14,746 nt of DNA from Lachnospiraceae bacterium (lineage in GTDB: Bacteria; Bacillota_A; Clostridia; Lachnospirales; Lachnospiraceae): NCBI GenBank assembly GCA_024684065.1, contig JAIKXO010000148.1:1-14746 (forward strand). Reading direction: 5' to 3'. The notes under the pieces are model-generated. The model saw only the letters and a program-made list of their open reading frames with translations, did not search any database and had not been told where the DNA came from. Made by a program: the position numbers and the translations under genes. Shown in pieces: positions 1 through 10,800 of the stretch (the stretch's first letter is position 1; the number at the start of each line of letters is the position of its first letter).

Positions 1-1286
1 GCAAGCTCACCCATCTTAAGAAACATCGGAACAAGCTCACCATACTCATTAAAAAGCTCTGACAGCTCCTCATCTTTCTTACCGGGCAAGTGCCCGCAAC
101 CGTCCTGCGGCGTCCCGGTTTCAGGTTCCGCCTTTAAAGCCTCATAACTCTCCCTGCCTGAAAGGATTTTATCCACAGCGGTATAGGTCATCCTGCGGTT
201 AGTCCTTATCACGCTTTCAACTATCTCATGGTCAATAACCTCTCCGCTTCTGTCTATAGTCATTATACAGCTTAACGTCAGCCTGTCGACATTTTCGTTT
301 AACGAGCATATCCCGTTTGAAAGCCTCACCGGAAGCATGGGAATGACCCTGTCCGCAAGGTAGACGCTGGTTCCCCTCTTAAGAGCCTCCTTATCAAGGG
401 CGGAATGCTCCTGGACATAATTTGCGACATCCGCTATATGTACCCCGAGAATATAATTGCCGCTTTCATCTGTCTCGAGGCTCACTGCATCGTCCAGATC
501 CTTCGCATCCTCGCTGTCTATAGTCACCATCAGTTTTTCCCGCAGGTCCCGTCTTCCGAGCATGTCCGCCTCTGATACCGTATCCGGCACTCTGTCTGCC
601 TGTTTTTTCACCTTATCGGGAAAATCGGTCGGAAGATCATAGCTTTTTATCACGGACAGTATATCCACCCCCGGATCGTCCGGGGAACCCAGAATCTCGA
701 TTATCTTTCCGTCCGGGGATTTACGTTCGGAACCGTAGTCAATTATCTCGCAGACGACCTTCTGCCCGTCCCCTGCACCCATGGAGCGCTCCAGGGGCAC
801 GAAGATGTCCCGGTTTATCCTGTCATTGTCGGCAATCACAAATCCGTACCTGTTTGAGGATTTGTCGAAGGTTCCCACCACTGTCTTAAGGGCTCTTTTC
901 AAGACCTTAGTAACGACTGCTTCCCTGCGTCTGCCGGTCTTCTCTCCGGAAATCTCCGCCTCCACGATATCACCGTCAAAAGCGTTAAGGGAATCGTCCC
1001 CTCCTACAAAAAAGTCCTCTTTCCCGCCCTCGGTCTCAATAAACCCAAAGCCCCGCGAGTTCGCCCTGTAGGTTCCGACAATTGTCCTGTCCCCGGCAAG
1101 CTGATACCTTCCCCTCTTCGTTATCTCGACCGTGCCCTCGGCGAGCAGGGAATCCAGCACAGCCTTAAGCTCGTCCCGTTCCTCCCTCTTTGCCTGCAGA
1201 AAGATCGCAAGCTCCTTTTCCCTCATCGGAGAATAGGACTTCTCCGACAAAAGCTTCAATATTGTCTTTTTCCTTACATCAAACAT
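1..1286 (-). CDS. rnr: Ribonuclease R (3'-5' exoribonuclease), C-terminus beyond window
   Basis: This is a processive, hydrolytic 3'-5' exoribonuclease of the RNB (RNase II) family that degrades structured RNA in the cytoplasm and takes part in rRNA and mRNA turnover. The first 428 residues are in the window. Residues about 1-65 form a winged-helix HTH domain, about 70-125 a first cold-shock/OB domain (GTYRANSRGFGFIE), and about 136-212 a second (VVGTFDKSSNRYGFVI). The linker LGSPDDPGVDILSVI leads into the catalytic RNB domain from about 245. The metal-binding aspartates stand in TIDSEDAKDLDDAV as D257, D263, D265 and D266, the same spacing as in E. coli RNase R. HIADVANYV and RGTSVYLADRVIPMLP are further family signatures. 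The ATG start is preceded by AGGAG (1291-1295) at 4 nt. The rest of RNB and the S1 domain lie beyond position 1. An unusually long Glu/Gly-rich segment lies at about 70-140. It follows secG, as is common in Clostridia, with a terminator between them. Confidence 0.96.
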   Translation of the reverse strand, partial: MFDVRKKTILKLLSEKSYSPMREKELAIFLQAKREERDELKAVLDSLLAEGTVEITKRGRYQLAGDRTIVGTYRANSRGFGFIETEGGKEDFFVGGDDSLNAFDGDIVEAEISGEKTGRRREAVVTKVLKRALKTVVGTFDKSSNRYGFVIADNDRINRDIFVPLERSMGAGDGQKVVCEIIDYGSERKSPDGKIIEILGSPDDPGVDILSVIKSYDLPTDFPDKVKKQADRVPDTVSEADMLGRRDLREKLMVTIDSEDAKDLDDAVSLETDESGNYILGVHIADVANYVQEHSALDKEALKRGTSVYLADRVIPMLPVRLSNGICSLNENVDRLTLSCIMTIDRSGEVIDHEIVESVIRTNRRMTYTAVDKILSGRESYEALKAEPETGTPQDGCGHLPGKKDEELSELFNEYGELVPMFLKMGEL

Positions 1287-1304
1287 ACTGCTCCTAAACG
1301 CTTT

Positions 1305-1343
1305 GATAAAAAATAAGCACTCTCAAGCAAGTCTCAAGAGTGC
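1305..1343 (-). terminator. Rho-independent terminator between secG and rnr
   Basis: On the minus strand an 11-bp stem (1343-1333 with 1327-1317, including two G-U wobbles) closes a 5-nt loop. It is followed directly by TTATTTTTTATC (1316-1305), a good U-tract. It begins 26 nt after the secG stop codon and ends about 10 nt before the rnr Shine-Dalgarno sequence. It should end most secG transcripts. rnr would then depend on read-through or on a promoter I cannot place with confidence. Confidence 0.85.
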
Positions 1344-1369
1344 CTTCAAATACCTGATAATAAAAATCC

Positions 1370-1609
1370 CTAAAAATTCTTAAGGTTCAGTATCACCGCA
1401 AGAAGCATGAACGCCACGGCCAGCCACTTCGTATACTTTACAAGCATCCCCTCCATGGAACGTCCCTTGTTCTTCCCCCAGTAGCTCTCAGCCATTCCCG
1501 AAATGGCGCCAAGTCCTGCAGACTTTCCTTCCTGCATCAGAACGATCGCGGAAAGCACTATACAGACCAGAATAAAAACTATTGTAAGAATAACTCTTAA
1601 AACTCCCAT
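1370..1609 (-). CDS. secG: Preprotein translocase subunit SecG
   Basis: This is the small accessory subunit of the SecYEG protein-conducting channel in the cytoplasmic membrane, which assists SecA-driven export. The product has 79 residues, normal for SecG. It has the family's two-helix layout: TM1 at about residues 4-25, then the conserved cytoplasmic loop QEGKSAGLGA (26-35) and SYWGKNKGRSMEG (42-54), then TM2 at about 58-76. The ATG at 1609 has a strong Shine-Dalgarno GGAGG (1617-1621) spaced by 7 nt, and the stop is TAG. The promoter called at 1712-1740 would drive it, and the gene is closed by the terminator at 1305-1343. rnr follows 83 nt downstream, an arrangement common in Clostridia. 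The giant surface-protein gene upstream would itself need Sec export, but I see no specific regulatory link. Confidence 0.95.
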   Translation of the reverse strand: MGVLRVILTIVFILVCIVLSAIVLMQEGKSAGLGAISGMAESYWGKNKGRSMEGMLVKYTKWLAVAFMLLAVILNLKNF

Positions 1610-1668
1610 CTTAAATCCTCCGAATATAAAGCTGAACGATAGAAACCCTTGTCCATTCAGGCTTTTCT

Positions 1669-1700
1669 TTAAAAAATAAACGATCCATGACTCGGATCAC
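1669..1700 (-). promoter_or_regulatory. Weak hairpin plus T-run in the secG leader (possible attenuator)
   Basis: On the minus strand GATCC (1698-1694) can pair with GGATC (1686-1682) around a 7-nt loop, extendable by two wobble pairs. TTTATTTTTT follows at once (1680-1671). This resembles a short intrinsic terminator within the first bases of the predicted secG transcript. The five Watson-Crick pairs are few, so it may be chance. Confidence 0.25.
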
Positions 1701-1711
1701 AGACAAAATGT

Positions 1712-1740
1712 AGTTTAGCACAAAGCGCAGTCAAATTCAA
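1712..1740 (-). promoter_or_regulatory. Predicted sigma-A-type promoter of secG
   Basis: On the minus strand TTGAAT (1740-1735) serves as the -35 box. A 17-nt spacer follows, then TAAACT (1717-1712) preceded by TG and one base, which is an extended -10. Transcription would start near 1705, giving a leader of about 95 nt before the secG ATG. It lies downstream of the terminator of the giant gene, which fits an independent transcription unit. It is called by sequence match only. Confidence 0.6.
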
Positions 1741-1795
1741 GCATAAAAATCCGTAGAATATGGCTGCCAATGATAAAAAGATGTTTTCTGGTTTA

Positions 1796-1834
1796 CATAA
1801 ATCGGCCGGCTCCGCTTTACCGGACCCGGCCGAT
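1796..1834 (-). terminator. Terminator of the giant surface-protein gene
   Basis: This is a long GC-rich inverted repeat, 1801-1814 with 1821-1834, in which 13 of 14 positions pair around a 6-nt loop. It begins about 29 nt after the TAA stop of the giant gene. The T-tract that follows on the minus strand is short and broken (TTTATG), so it is less canonical than the terminator at 1305-1343, but the stem is very stable. Confidence 0.75.
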
Positions 1835-1862
1835 GTTTTACTGTCTGATCATAAGATTTGAT

Positions 1863-4800
1863 TTATTTAGCTTTTTTCCTCTTCGAGCTCTGTACGAAAA
1901 CTGCTATTATCGCGCCTATGCTTGCTAAGAGGATTATGAGCCAGAGCGCTATGTTGGCAGCGTCGCCTGTCGCAGGCCCTACTCTCTCGCCAAGCACACC
2001 CTGTTCCGGAGCACTCCTTACGCCGAGCACGCCCTGTATAGGACTCTCGTTCTTGACTCGTCTCTCGCCGAGCACGCCAGCCTGTGTAGGAACAGGTGTT
2101 GCCGTTCTCGTGGGAACAGGTGTCGCGGCTCTCACAACAGGTGTCGGAGTCAGCCTCTCGCCAAGTACTATCGGAGTTGGAGGCGGCACGATCGGAACCC
2201 TTGTTATCGGCGGCAGCGGAGGAGGCGTTATACCCTCTCTGTAGTCAAGGATCGAATATCCTCCGTTGACCACCTGTACGGGAGCATAGTCAACTGTATC
2301 CGCGTTAACCTCAAATGTGTAAACTATCGGGCTTCCGTCTATATCAACATTGGTGACGTACCCGTCCGGAGCCTCAAGCTCGATGAAGTAGTACCGATCC
2401 CAGGGCAGTCCGTCTACCCTTATGCGTCCGTACCTGTCTGTCACATAAGTTCCGTACTCATAGAACGCATCTGCGTATATCGAAGAGGCTATTGCTGCCG
2501 TCGTTCTCCTCGGCGTTGCCGAATACAGGCCGAATACTGCGCCTGCAAGGCTCGCCTCAAAGTTACTTGAGTCTCCAGAAGCCTTATAAAGCTCTACGGA
2601 ACCCGTCTTCTTCCTGTCAAGGAACGTTACCGAGCTGTATCTGTAATCCCTGCTCGTCCTTAATACTTCAGGCCTTGAAGCAGTGGCTTCGCTGACTGAG
2701 AAGATCTCAGGTCTCGTGTTGAGCTCATATCCCCTCGGCGCGATCACTTCCGTGAAATAGTAAGTTCCATAAGGAAGATCCGTCACGGTAAGCCCGCCTG
2801 CGGGAGCTATAAGTCTTGTCCTCGAGCCGGTGGTTACCGAAGCCGTATAAGTGTATACACCGTTCACGACATCCACAGGTACCACATTTACTATCGTTCC
2901 GTTCAGCCTGCGGAGCTCGAATACCGCACCCGAAAGCAGTGTCCTGTCGTCGGCATCGCGTTTCTCAAGCCTTACGTCGCCGATGATGGGATCGTCCTCC
3001 ATTGTTACAGCCTGCGTTACGCCGTCGCTGTTTAAGGTAAAGGTAACCGGATCCGCGGCATAGTATCCGTCAGGAGCGGAAACCTCTTCCAGCCTGTACT
3101 CTTCTCCGGCTGTAAGAGCCTCGATATAGTGGCTTTGTGTCCCGGAAACCCAGGTCTCTATGACATCGCCTGTCCTGACTCTTATAAGCCTGAGTACGGC
3201 TCCCGGAAGCTCAGTCCTTGTTGTAGCATCGATCTTTGAAATACGGAGCATTGTCGGCGTATTCCTGAAGTTGGCGTTTGAAACCGGTGACGACACGGCT
3301 GCCGTGCCGGATGACACAACAGGCACATAGGCCACTCCGTCAGCAGTAAAGACTACAGCATATCCGTCAGCGGGTGAGGACATATATCCGTCCACAGGGC
3401 GTTCCTTAACAACATAGGTTATGGGAACCGAAGTACTGCCTGACATATCGTACTTGGGCAGCCCCTTAAAGATATAGGAGCTCTGGTAGTAGTTGATAAC
3501 AGCACTTCTTGCATCTCCGTTCTCATAAGTCGCCGGTGTGAGCTTAAGCTTACCGTCTGCGTCTCTGACAGGCTGTCCGCTTTCGTCTGTCTCTGCCTTA
3601 TAAAGGTCGATGTAGACAGTCGGCCTGTCTCTCATGTCAGTGAACAGATCCCTTTCAATTCCGTCGGAATCAATAAACCTGCCTGCCCAGAACTTATTGC
3701 CTCCAAGATCGATATACTCGTTATTCCAGGTATTCGTAATGGTAACATCAACATCACTTGTAAACAGATCAGCCGTCACATTGCTTATATCCGGAATATC
3801 TGCTGTAAACCTGCCCTCTTCGGATATCTCTCTGCCGGTTAAGGCATTGAATTCCTTCAGGCTGTACTTATAAAGCGTAGACTGGGACCTGCCGTTTTCA
3901 TCCTTTACTGTATTTAACCTGTCAAGATTATCGAACTCAAACTTCCAGTTCTCTTCAGGCCCGGTAGTGACGGACTTAAACGGCTTGCCGTCTCTGTAAA
4001 GGTCTATCCTCAGCCTCGGAAGTCTGGTTTCCTCATTTGCGGGAACCATGCTCCACTTCTTCTCACCCCTGATATTGACAGGAGTGTAATGCGGCGTGTT
4101 CGTTACGATCGTATCGTAAATCGTTCCGGCTGCCGGCTCTGTCACCTTGCTGTCAAAGTTTTCGGAGCTTTCCTCGGTTACATAGTAATCATATTTCTTC
4201 CTGGTATCCGTATCATATTTCGGAAGCTTCTTACCCTCGTCTTTTCCCTGAGTTGCTTCGGTAAACTTAAATCCGAACTCCGCGAATTCATCATAGTCTT
4301 TCTTTTCAATCTTCTTTACCGCAACAATCTCATCGTTTTCAGGATCACGCTCTGCATTCGTTGTCCTTCTTAAGTTAATGGTAACTTCCTCAATAAGATC
4401 GGTATTAAGCGTTCCGTCAACCTTGCCGTCATTCTCAAACCTTCTGTAGAGTTCCCATCTCTTAAGTACGCTCAGCTCCGTGTTCGGCCAGTGGTTCAGG
4501 GTATTGATAAGCTCAATAACACCGCTGGTATCGGAAGTGCCCTGAGTGCAGGTATACTCGCCGGTATAATCTTCCGGAAGCCTCTCGGCAGCACTGTAGG
4601 TATAGGTCTTACCTGCCTCATTATACTTTTCAAGCCCCGTCAGCTGGAGAATGGGCTCGTTGGTCTTAGCCTTAGCCCTGAGCTCCGCCCTCTTCACGGT
4701 ATAGGTTCCGTAATCCTCGCTTTCACCTCCGGTTGTGCTTCTCCTGACATCAATATATATCTCGGAAGGATATTCAAAATCATTCTCATCTTCCGGCACG

Positions 4801-7800
4801 ATCCAGGCCTTTCTCACCTCAAGGTAAGTCTCGCCTGTCTTGTAGTCCGTCATCTTGATGATACGGCTGTTAAGGGTGCTCCTTACATCACCGCTTTCAA
4901 GCTTAAACGGCACATCCTTTGCCTTATGATAGCCTTCGGGCTCTTCCTTTTCACGAAGTACATAATCGCCGGTTACAAGCTTAAAGCCTTCCTTAAGCAC
5001 ATCATTTTCACCCGTGCCGAGCTTCCTGTAGGTCACTGAGCCTGCCTGGATCAGGCCGTTTTCGTCTGCCTGGGCCTCCGTAAGGATAACCGGCTTATCG
5101 CCGCTGGTCCATTCAGCCACAACCTCATCATTATATACGAGCTGCAGCCTTGCGCCTTCAAGCCTCTGAGCCGTGGCAGGATCATCTCCCTCCAGCGAAA
5201 GCTTATCAAAGGCTGCCTCGAGTTCCGGGTCGATCAATGTGAGCCGATCGGTTTCGCTGCCGTTAAGCCTTATAATTCCGGCTGCATCTACGGTGAAGCT
5301 TACATCTTCCGCCGTGTCATAGCCACCGGGAACCTTCACCTCGCAAACCGTATAGGTATTGCCCCTTTCAAGCTTAGCTCCATAGATCCTGCTGACGCCC
5401 TGAGGGCTTACCGTACTTGCGATGATATCAAGGCTTTCACTGCTTAGAGTCTTAATATCCACACCGATCAAAAGCGCCGGCTTTGTATCGGAAACGACAG
5501 ACTCTTCATCATAGAGAATATTGTTTCCGTTCTCATCTGTCACCTCGAGCTCCGCGCCCTTAAGTTCTGCATGCGCCGATAACGTCTGTTTGGAGACAAG
5601 GACCTTCAGTATATCGTTGTATACCGTCGTCCCCTGAGGAACGATAACTCCATCTGTCTGTGTTATGGCTGAGTCAAAGAGCTTCACAGTAAACGATCCT
5701 ATAACAGGCTCCCCGTTGATATTCTCTCCGTTTCCGTATGCAATATAGCCTTCGGGAGCTTCCGACTCAACTATCTTATAGCTTGCGCCCGCTATGAGCG
5801 TGCCTGCGGGGATCACATCTTCTTTTCCGGTCGTTACAAATGTATAAACCGGATTTCCATACCTGTCTCCCGTACCTGCTCCGCTGTCCTTATAGATCTT
5901 AAGCGTAGCTCCTTCCACAAATTCGCCTGTTCCGACAAGCATCTTGCTGATCTTATATTCGATCGGCCTGTCAAACATGGTGAGCTTTGTCTTGCCGAGT
6001 CCTTCGATGTGAGGATCGGTCCTGCCTGTGCCGTCGAGCTGGATCTTTCCGTTCCCGTCCAGATAGAAGACGACAGGATCAGCCATATAATAGCCTGCAG
6101 GCGCTGATACCTCCCAGAGGATGTACTTGTGATCGGTACCGGTCGTCAGCTTGTTTGTAATTGTATGCTCTAAGCCGTCGATAGCAAACGACTCTATGAT
6201 GAGCGGTTTTATCTCGTCGTCGTTTAAGGTCTTACCATTCAGATATCCGGCAACGTCATTACCTATGGCATCATCATATTTAAGTATCGCAAGTTCTCCG
6301 CCGATCCCGTCGCCGATAAGCTCCTGACTGGCTTCGTCATCGGCCATCTTCCTCTTGGAGATCGTGATCTCCGTAGGCGGATCCTTCATGATTATAATGA
6401 GGTATTTATTGTTATATACGTCAAGACCCGCATTGCCGGGCTCATCATCAGTACCGGCAGTGTTATTGTCGGAGAGGCTGACAGACCCGTCGTTATTTAC
6501 GGTAAACACAACATCTCTTGTTACGGAATAACCCTCCGGTGCATTTGCTTCATGAAGAACATAGCTCTTTCCGGCAACAAAGCCCTGAGTAAAGCCAACC
6601 GTATCACTTGCGTCATCCGAGATCCTAAGCTCTACGTCTGCCGCTGAAATATCCCAGCTCTTAAGCAGATCCGATTCCGCTAACGTATAGCCGCTTGCAC
6701 TGTCATAAGGACCGTAAAGTCTCATAATACCGCCCTGCGCGGTAATATTATGATTATCGGGATCCCTCTTTGAGAAGAATATCTTTATCTTATCGTTGGT
6801 CAGGCTCGCAGTCAGAGGAACCCGTACAGATTCCGCGATATTACCGGTACCTACCGTGATCCTCTTCGTCTTGCCGTCACCGACTATAGCATAGCCGGGT
6901 ACAGGGGATATTTCCTTAAAGTAATAGCTTCCCTTCTCAACTTCGACCGTGATCCTTCTCTTATTTTCATCCACATGCTTAAGAAGCTCGTCATCATCAT
7001 AGATGAGTTCATCCGTATCCCACTCCCTTAATTCAAACCTTGCCTGGGTGATATCGGCATACTTCGCAGCGGTCTCCGTCTCAATATACTTTTCAAGCGC
7101 GATCTTACCGAGTCTGATCTCCGTGTTTATGATCGTCTGGTTTTCAAGCTCTTTAAGCTCTCCCTGTGCATCCTTCTTATAAACTTTCGCCTCTTCTCCC
7201 TGTTCACTGATCGTGAAGTAATAGTGAGTGGCGTCCGCTTCATAGCCCAGAGCTTCAGCTGTCTGCGCATCCTCTGTGAAGTAGTAATCACCCTTCGGTA
7301 TATCCGTAAAATCTACTCCGTCTTCCGTTGAAGTGACCGTCTTGTACGCAACGGCATTCTCATTTTCTTCATCGCTAAGAAGATAGAGCTTAAAGTCGAT
7401 GCCCGGGATCTTTTCACCTGCCTCATCCGTCTTGTCCACATGGGCGCTTCCGGATATAGCATAGTTTAAGAAAGTAACCTCGTATGCTGTCTCAACCGTA
7501 TTAACGCTTTCAATCGTAAACGGGTCAGAAGGCGTGGTGTTCAGCTCGTAGCCGGCTGTTTCCGCAGCCGTCCCGGTGATTGAAACCTCCTCAAAGACAT
7601 AGGTGCCATACTCAAGAGGGCCGATATCCGTTGCCGGGATCTTCCCCTCGCTGTCGGTTTCAAACAGCCTTGTCTGTCCCTGTGCATCCTTTAAGTCTTC
7701 CCAGGTATTTTCACCGGTCTGCCTTGAGATCTTAAATTGGATTCCGGACAGATCCGCATCTGCGAGGCTGTTAAGATCTTCGTCAACAGCGGAGAACTCC

Positions 7801-10800
7801 TTTTTGAGACTTACATACCCCTTGATCTTCTCATTCTCAACAATACGCTCCTGAACAGTCACGGTGGGTGACACTTTTGATGCGTCTACCGTAAACTCCG
7901 CCGTCCTGGGCTTATTGTTTTCATCAAAGACATAGCCCTCTAGAGCCTCGGTCTCCTCGAAGTAGTAGGTGCCCCACTCCAGGGCATTCATTATCTCGAT
8001 CTTTCCTTCACTCGTTACAAACGCATCCTTATCGGCATTATAATACGCCGAGACATTCTGATAATCGGAGCTTACATCATGGGGTTCAGGATCATCCTCA
8101 ACCACCTGGTAAAGCTTAAACGCCGCCCCATCAGGGATCAGTTCCTTAGTGTCCTTATCCTTCTTTAACAGGCGGACAGAACCCTTAAGCTGAGGATTGA
8201 CCACTTCATCGATCTCAACGACCGCATTCAGTGTTGAATAAGTAATATTAAAGCTGTACCTGTTAGCCTCTTCACCATCGTTAAGCTTATATCCGTCGGG
8301 AGCCTTTATCTCTTCTAATGTGTACCCTCCAGTAGGAAGCCCGTTGATCCTTAAGTAGCCGTCTCCGACATATACCTTATTCCCCTCGTTATCTGTGGAA
8401 TAGGTGTAGCCTGTCTCATAATATCCGTCGGGCGTTATATCATACTCGCCCCTGATAAGCAGCTGCCACATTTCACCAAGGGTCTCGGCATCGCTGTTTC
8501 TGTAAAGCTTGAACCTTGCTCCGTTAAGGGCAGTCCCGTCGTCACCCGTCTTATGGAGCTGTACATTGCCAAGCTTATGATCGTTCTCAGCCTCAAGTTC
8601 AACCGTAAGCTGATCCTGTGTGATCGCGAAATCCACATCATGATCCAGAAGTACATAAGCCTCCGTGGCATCTATCTCCCTGAAGAAATATTTACCGTAA
8701 TCAAGAGGTCCGATCTCCTTAGTGCTCTCGGTCCCGCTGATCTGACAGAGCCATCCTTCACTGTCCGTCTTATAGGTATACCCGGTCACCCGTGCGGAGA
8801 GCCTGTCATTATTTTCATCATATACATAATTGCCATCTTCGTCCAATGTATAGGAATATAATGCAAACTCGACATTAGGGATTCCGGCTTTAGTCTTTGA
8901 ATCCTTTTTATGCAGCCTTACCTTGCCCTGGATCAGGGTATTTACAACGTCATAGGTAAAGACAATTTTATCCTTGCTGACAGTGAATTCCTTCGTTGTG
9001 CCCGCGTTAACATATCCTGCCGGAGCCTTTGTCTCAACGAGGATATACTTCTCGCCCCACCTGAGGCCGTTTTCTTCGGTCTGATCGTTATAGGAAGCCC
9101 AGCCGTCATCACCGGTAGTCAGGGTAGCAATATAATTTGCGTCATCAACACTGCCCTTATAGAGCTTAAACTCGGCGCCCTTGAGAGACTTATCGCTCTT
9201 TCCCTTCTTATGCACCGAAACAGTGCCATACTTACGGTCGTTGTATGCCTCAAGCTCCTTAACCATCGGATTCGAATCAACTCCAAGCTTAAACGCGATC
9301 CTCTTTGAGCCTTCGCTTATCACATACAGATCGTTCCCGTTTTTATCCTTGGGAACAGATTTCTCTACGAAGTAGTATTCGCCCCATTCCAGATCTGTTT
9401 TTTCGATCTTACCTTCTGCATCTGTTTTAAAGCTGCCTATGAAGACATCCTCAGCTTCGTCTCCCTGCTTTACGCGATAGAGCTCAAACTCGACATCCTT
9501 TATCGGCACCTCTGTACCAACCCCGTTAATGCTCTCATATTTCACGATAGTAACGGAGCCGTTTGAAGAAGGAGTATTAACTACTTTATCATAATTGGCA
9601 GTATCCGTTTCAGGGATCCTCTCCCAGTTCCTGGAACTGTCTATGTGATTGTAATCGAGCCCGACTACTTTTCCATCGTCTCCGGCATCAATATGGAAGT
9701 AATAAGGGCCTCCGAGAGCATAAGCGTTCCTCGGTGTTTCAACCTCCTTGAAATAATACCTTCCTGTGCCGAGCCCGCTATAGGAAACGGAGCCCACTGT
9801 AGCTTCGTTATCCGTCCCGCTCCCGGATACGGAATATACTGCGCGGTCGATGCACACATCACCGTTTTCGGCAATCTTCCAAAGCTCGAACTTAACGCCT
9901 CCGAGCTGTGTCTGTGTCCCGTTTTCCGCTTCGGCGTACTTTATAAAGCTTACGTCCGCGCTTATCTTTGAGTTATATGCAACTATATCATCGTTGACGT
10001 CCGGATTCTTCTCAGACGCATCGTAATAAACGATCTCAAAGTTGGTATTTGAGGTTTTGATCTTATACCCGCCAGGTGCCGTGATCTCATCAAACTGATA
10101 CCTTCCTTCCGGCAGATCCTTAACCAGAAGCTTTCCGGTGCGGGCTCCCTCTGCTCCTACGGAGAGATCCGCCGTCAGGCCATCACCAGCGCTTGTTCCC
10201 GCAAAAGTATAGTCTCCGTCGCCATTATTTACAGCATAGATCAGCTCACTGGAGGTTATCGTACCCTGCCCGTCTCTCTCTATCCTGTACAGGTTAAAGA
10301 CAGCGCCGCTTAAAGGTGTACTGTCATTATCATCCGCTATCTTGGAAAGCTCCACATCCTGCTTCGTAAGCTTCCGGTTTTCGATCCTCACGATCTGCAC
10401 CGTATTGTTATTGGCGGAAGCGGGCTCCAGGGTGATAAGGGGAGTCCTGTGCCCTTCGGTAATGTTCGGCCTTGCCTGCGGCATTTCTTCAGGGTCTTTA
10501 TTTCCTTCCCTTATAAAGGTGCTCGTGCCGGTATGCTCGTCAATCTTTGCATAACCGTCATCCACGGCAGTTTCCGCGAAGTAATATTTCTCGCCCCATA
10601 TGAGGTTTTCGTTTTCGATAAGCAGCTCGCCCTTGCTGCTTCCCTGTGAAGGAACCGTATAGCTGCCGATCTTTATGTCATTTGCTCCGGTATCGTCCAC
10701 ATAGCGCCAAAGCTCGAAGGTCGCTCCCAGCTCGCCTCTGCTTCCGGTGCTGTTCTTTTCTACCTTGATCAGCCTGATCTTTCCTTTTCCGCGTTCGTTT

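Noticed and set aside
1719..1735. Alternative secG promoter with TTGACT as -35 and TACATT as -10
   Set aside because: The spacer is 16 nt and there is no extended -10. The overlapping TTGAAT / TGCTAAACT pair with a 17-nt spacer is the better match.
1741..1795. Possible small RNA or extra gene between the giant-gene terminator and the secG promoter
   Set aside because: There is no stable structure, ribosome binding site or open frame of note; I see nothing in this AT-rich spacer.
1858..2244. 128-codon plus-strand frame rich in Gly, Val, Ser and Pro
   Set aside because: It mirrors the Pro/Thr-rich stalk and membrane helix of the giant protein, so its composition is explained by the opposite strand.
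4491..5039. 182-codon open frame on the plus strand
   Set aside because: Same antisense register effect opposite domains 26-27; no family features.
8553..9308. Two antisense open frames of 102 and 132 codons on the plus strand
   Set aside because: Same antisense register effect opposite domains 14-16; no supporting start context or motif.
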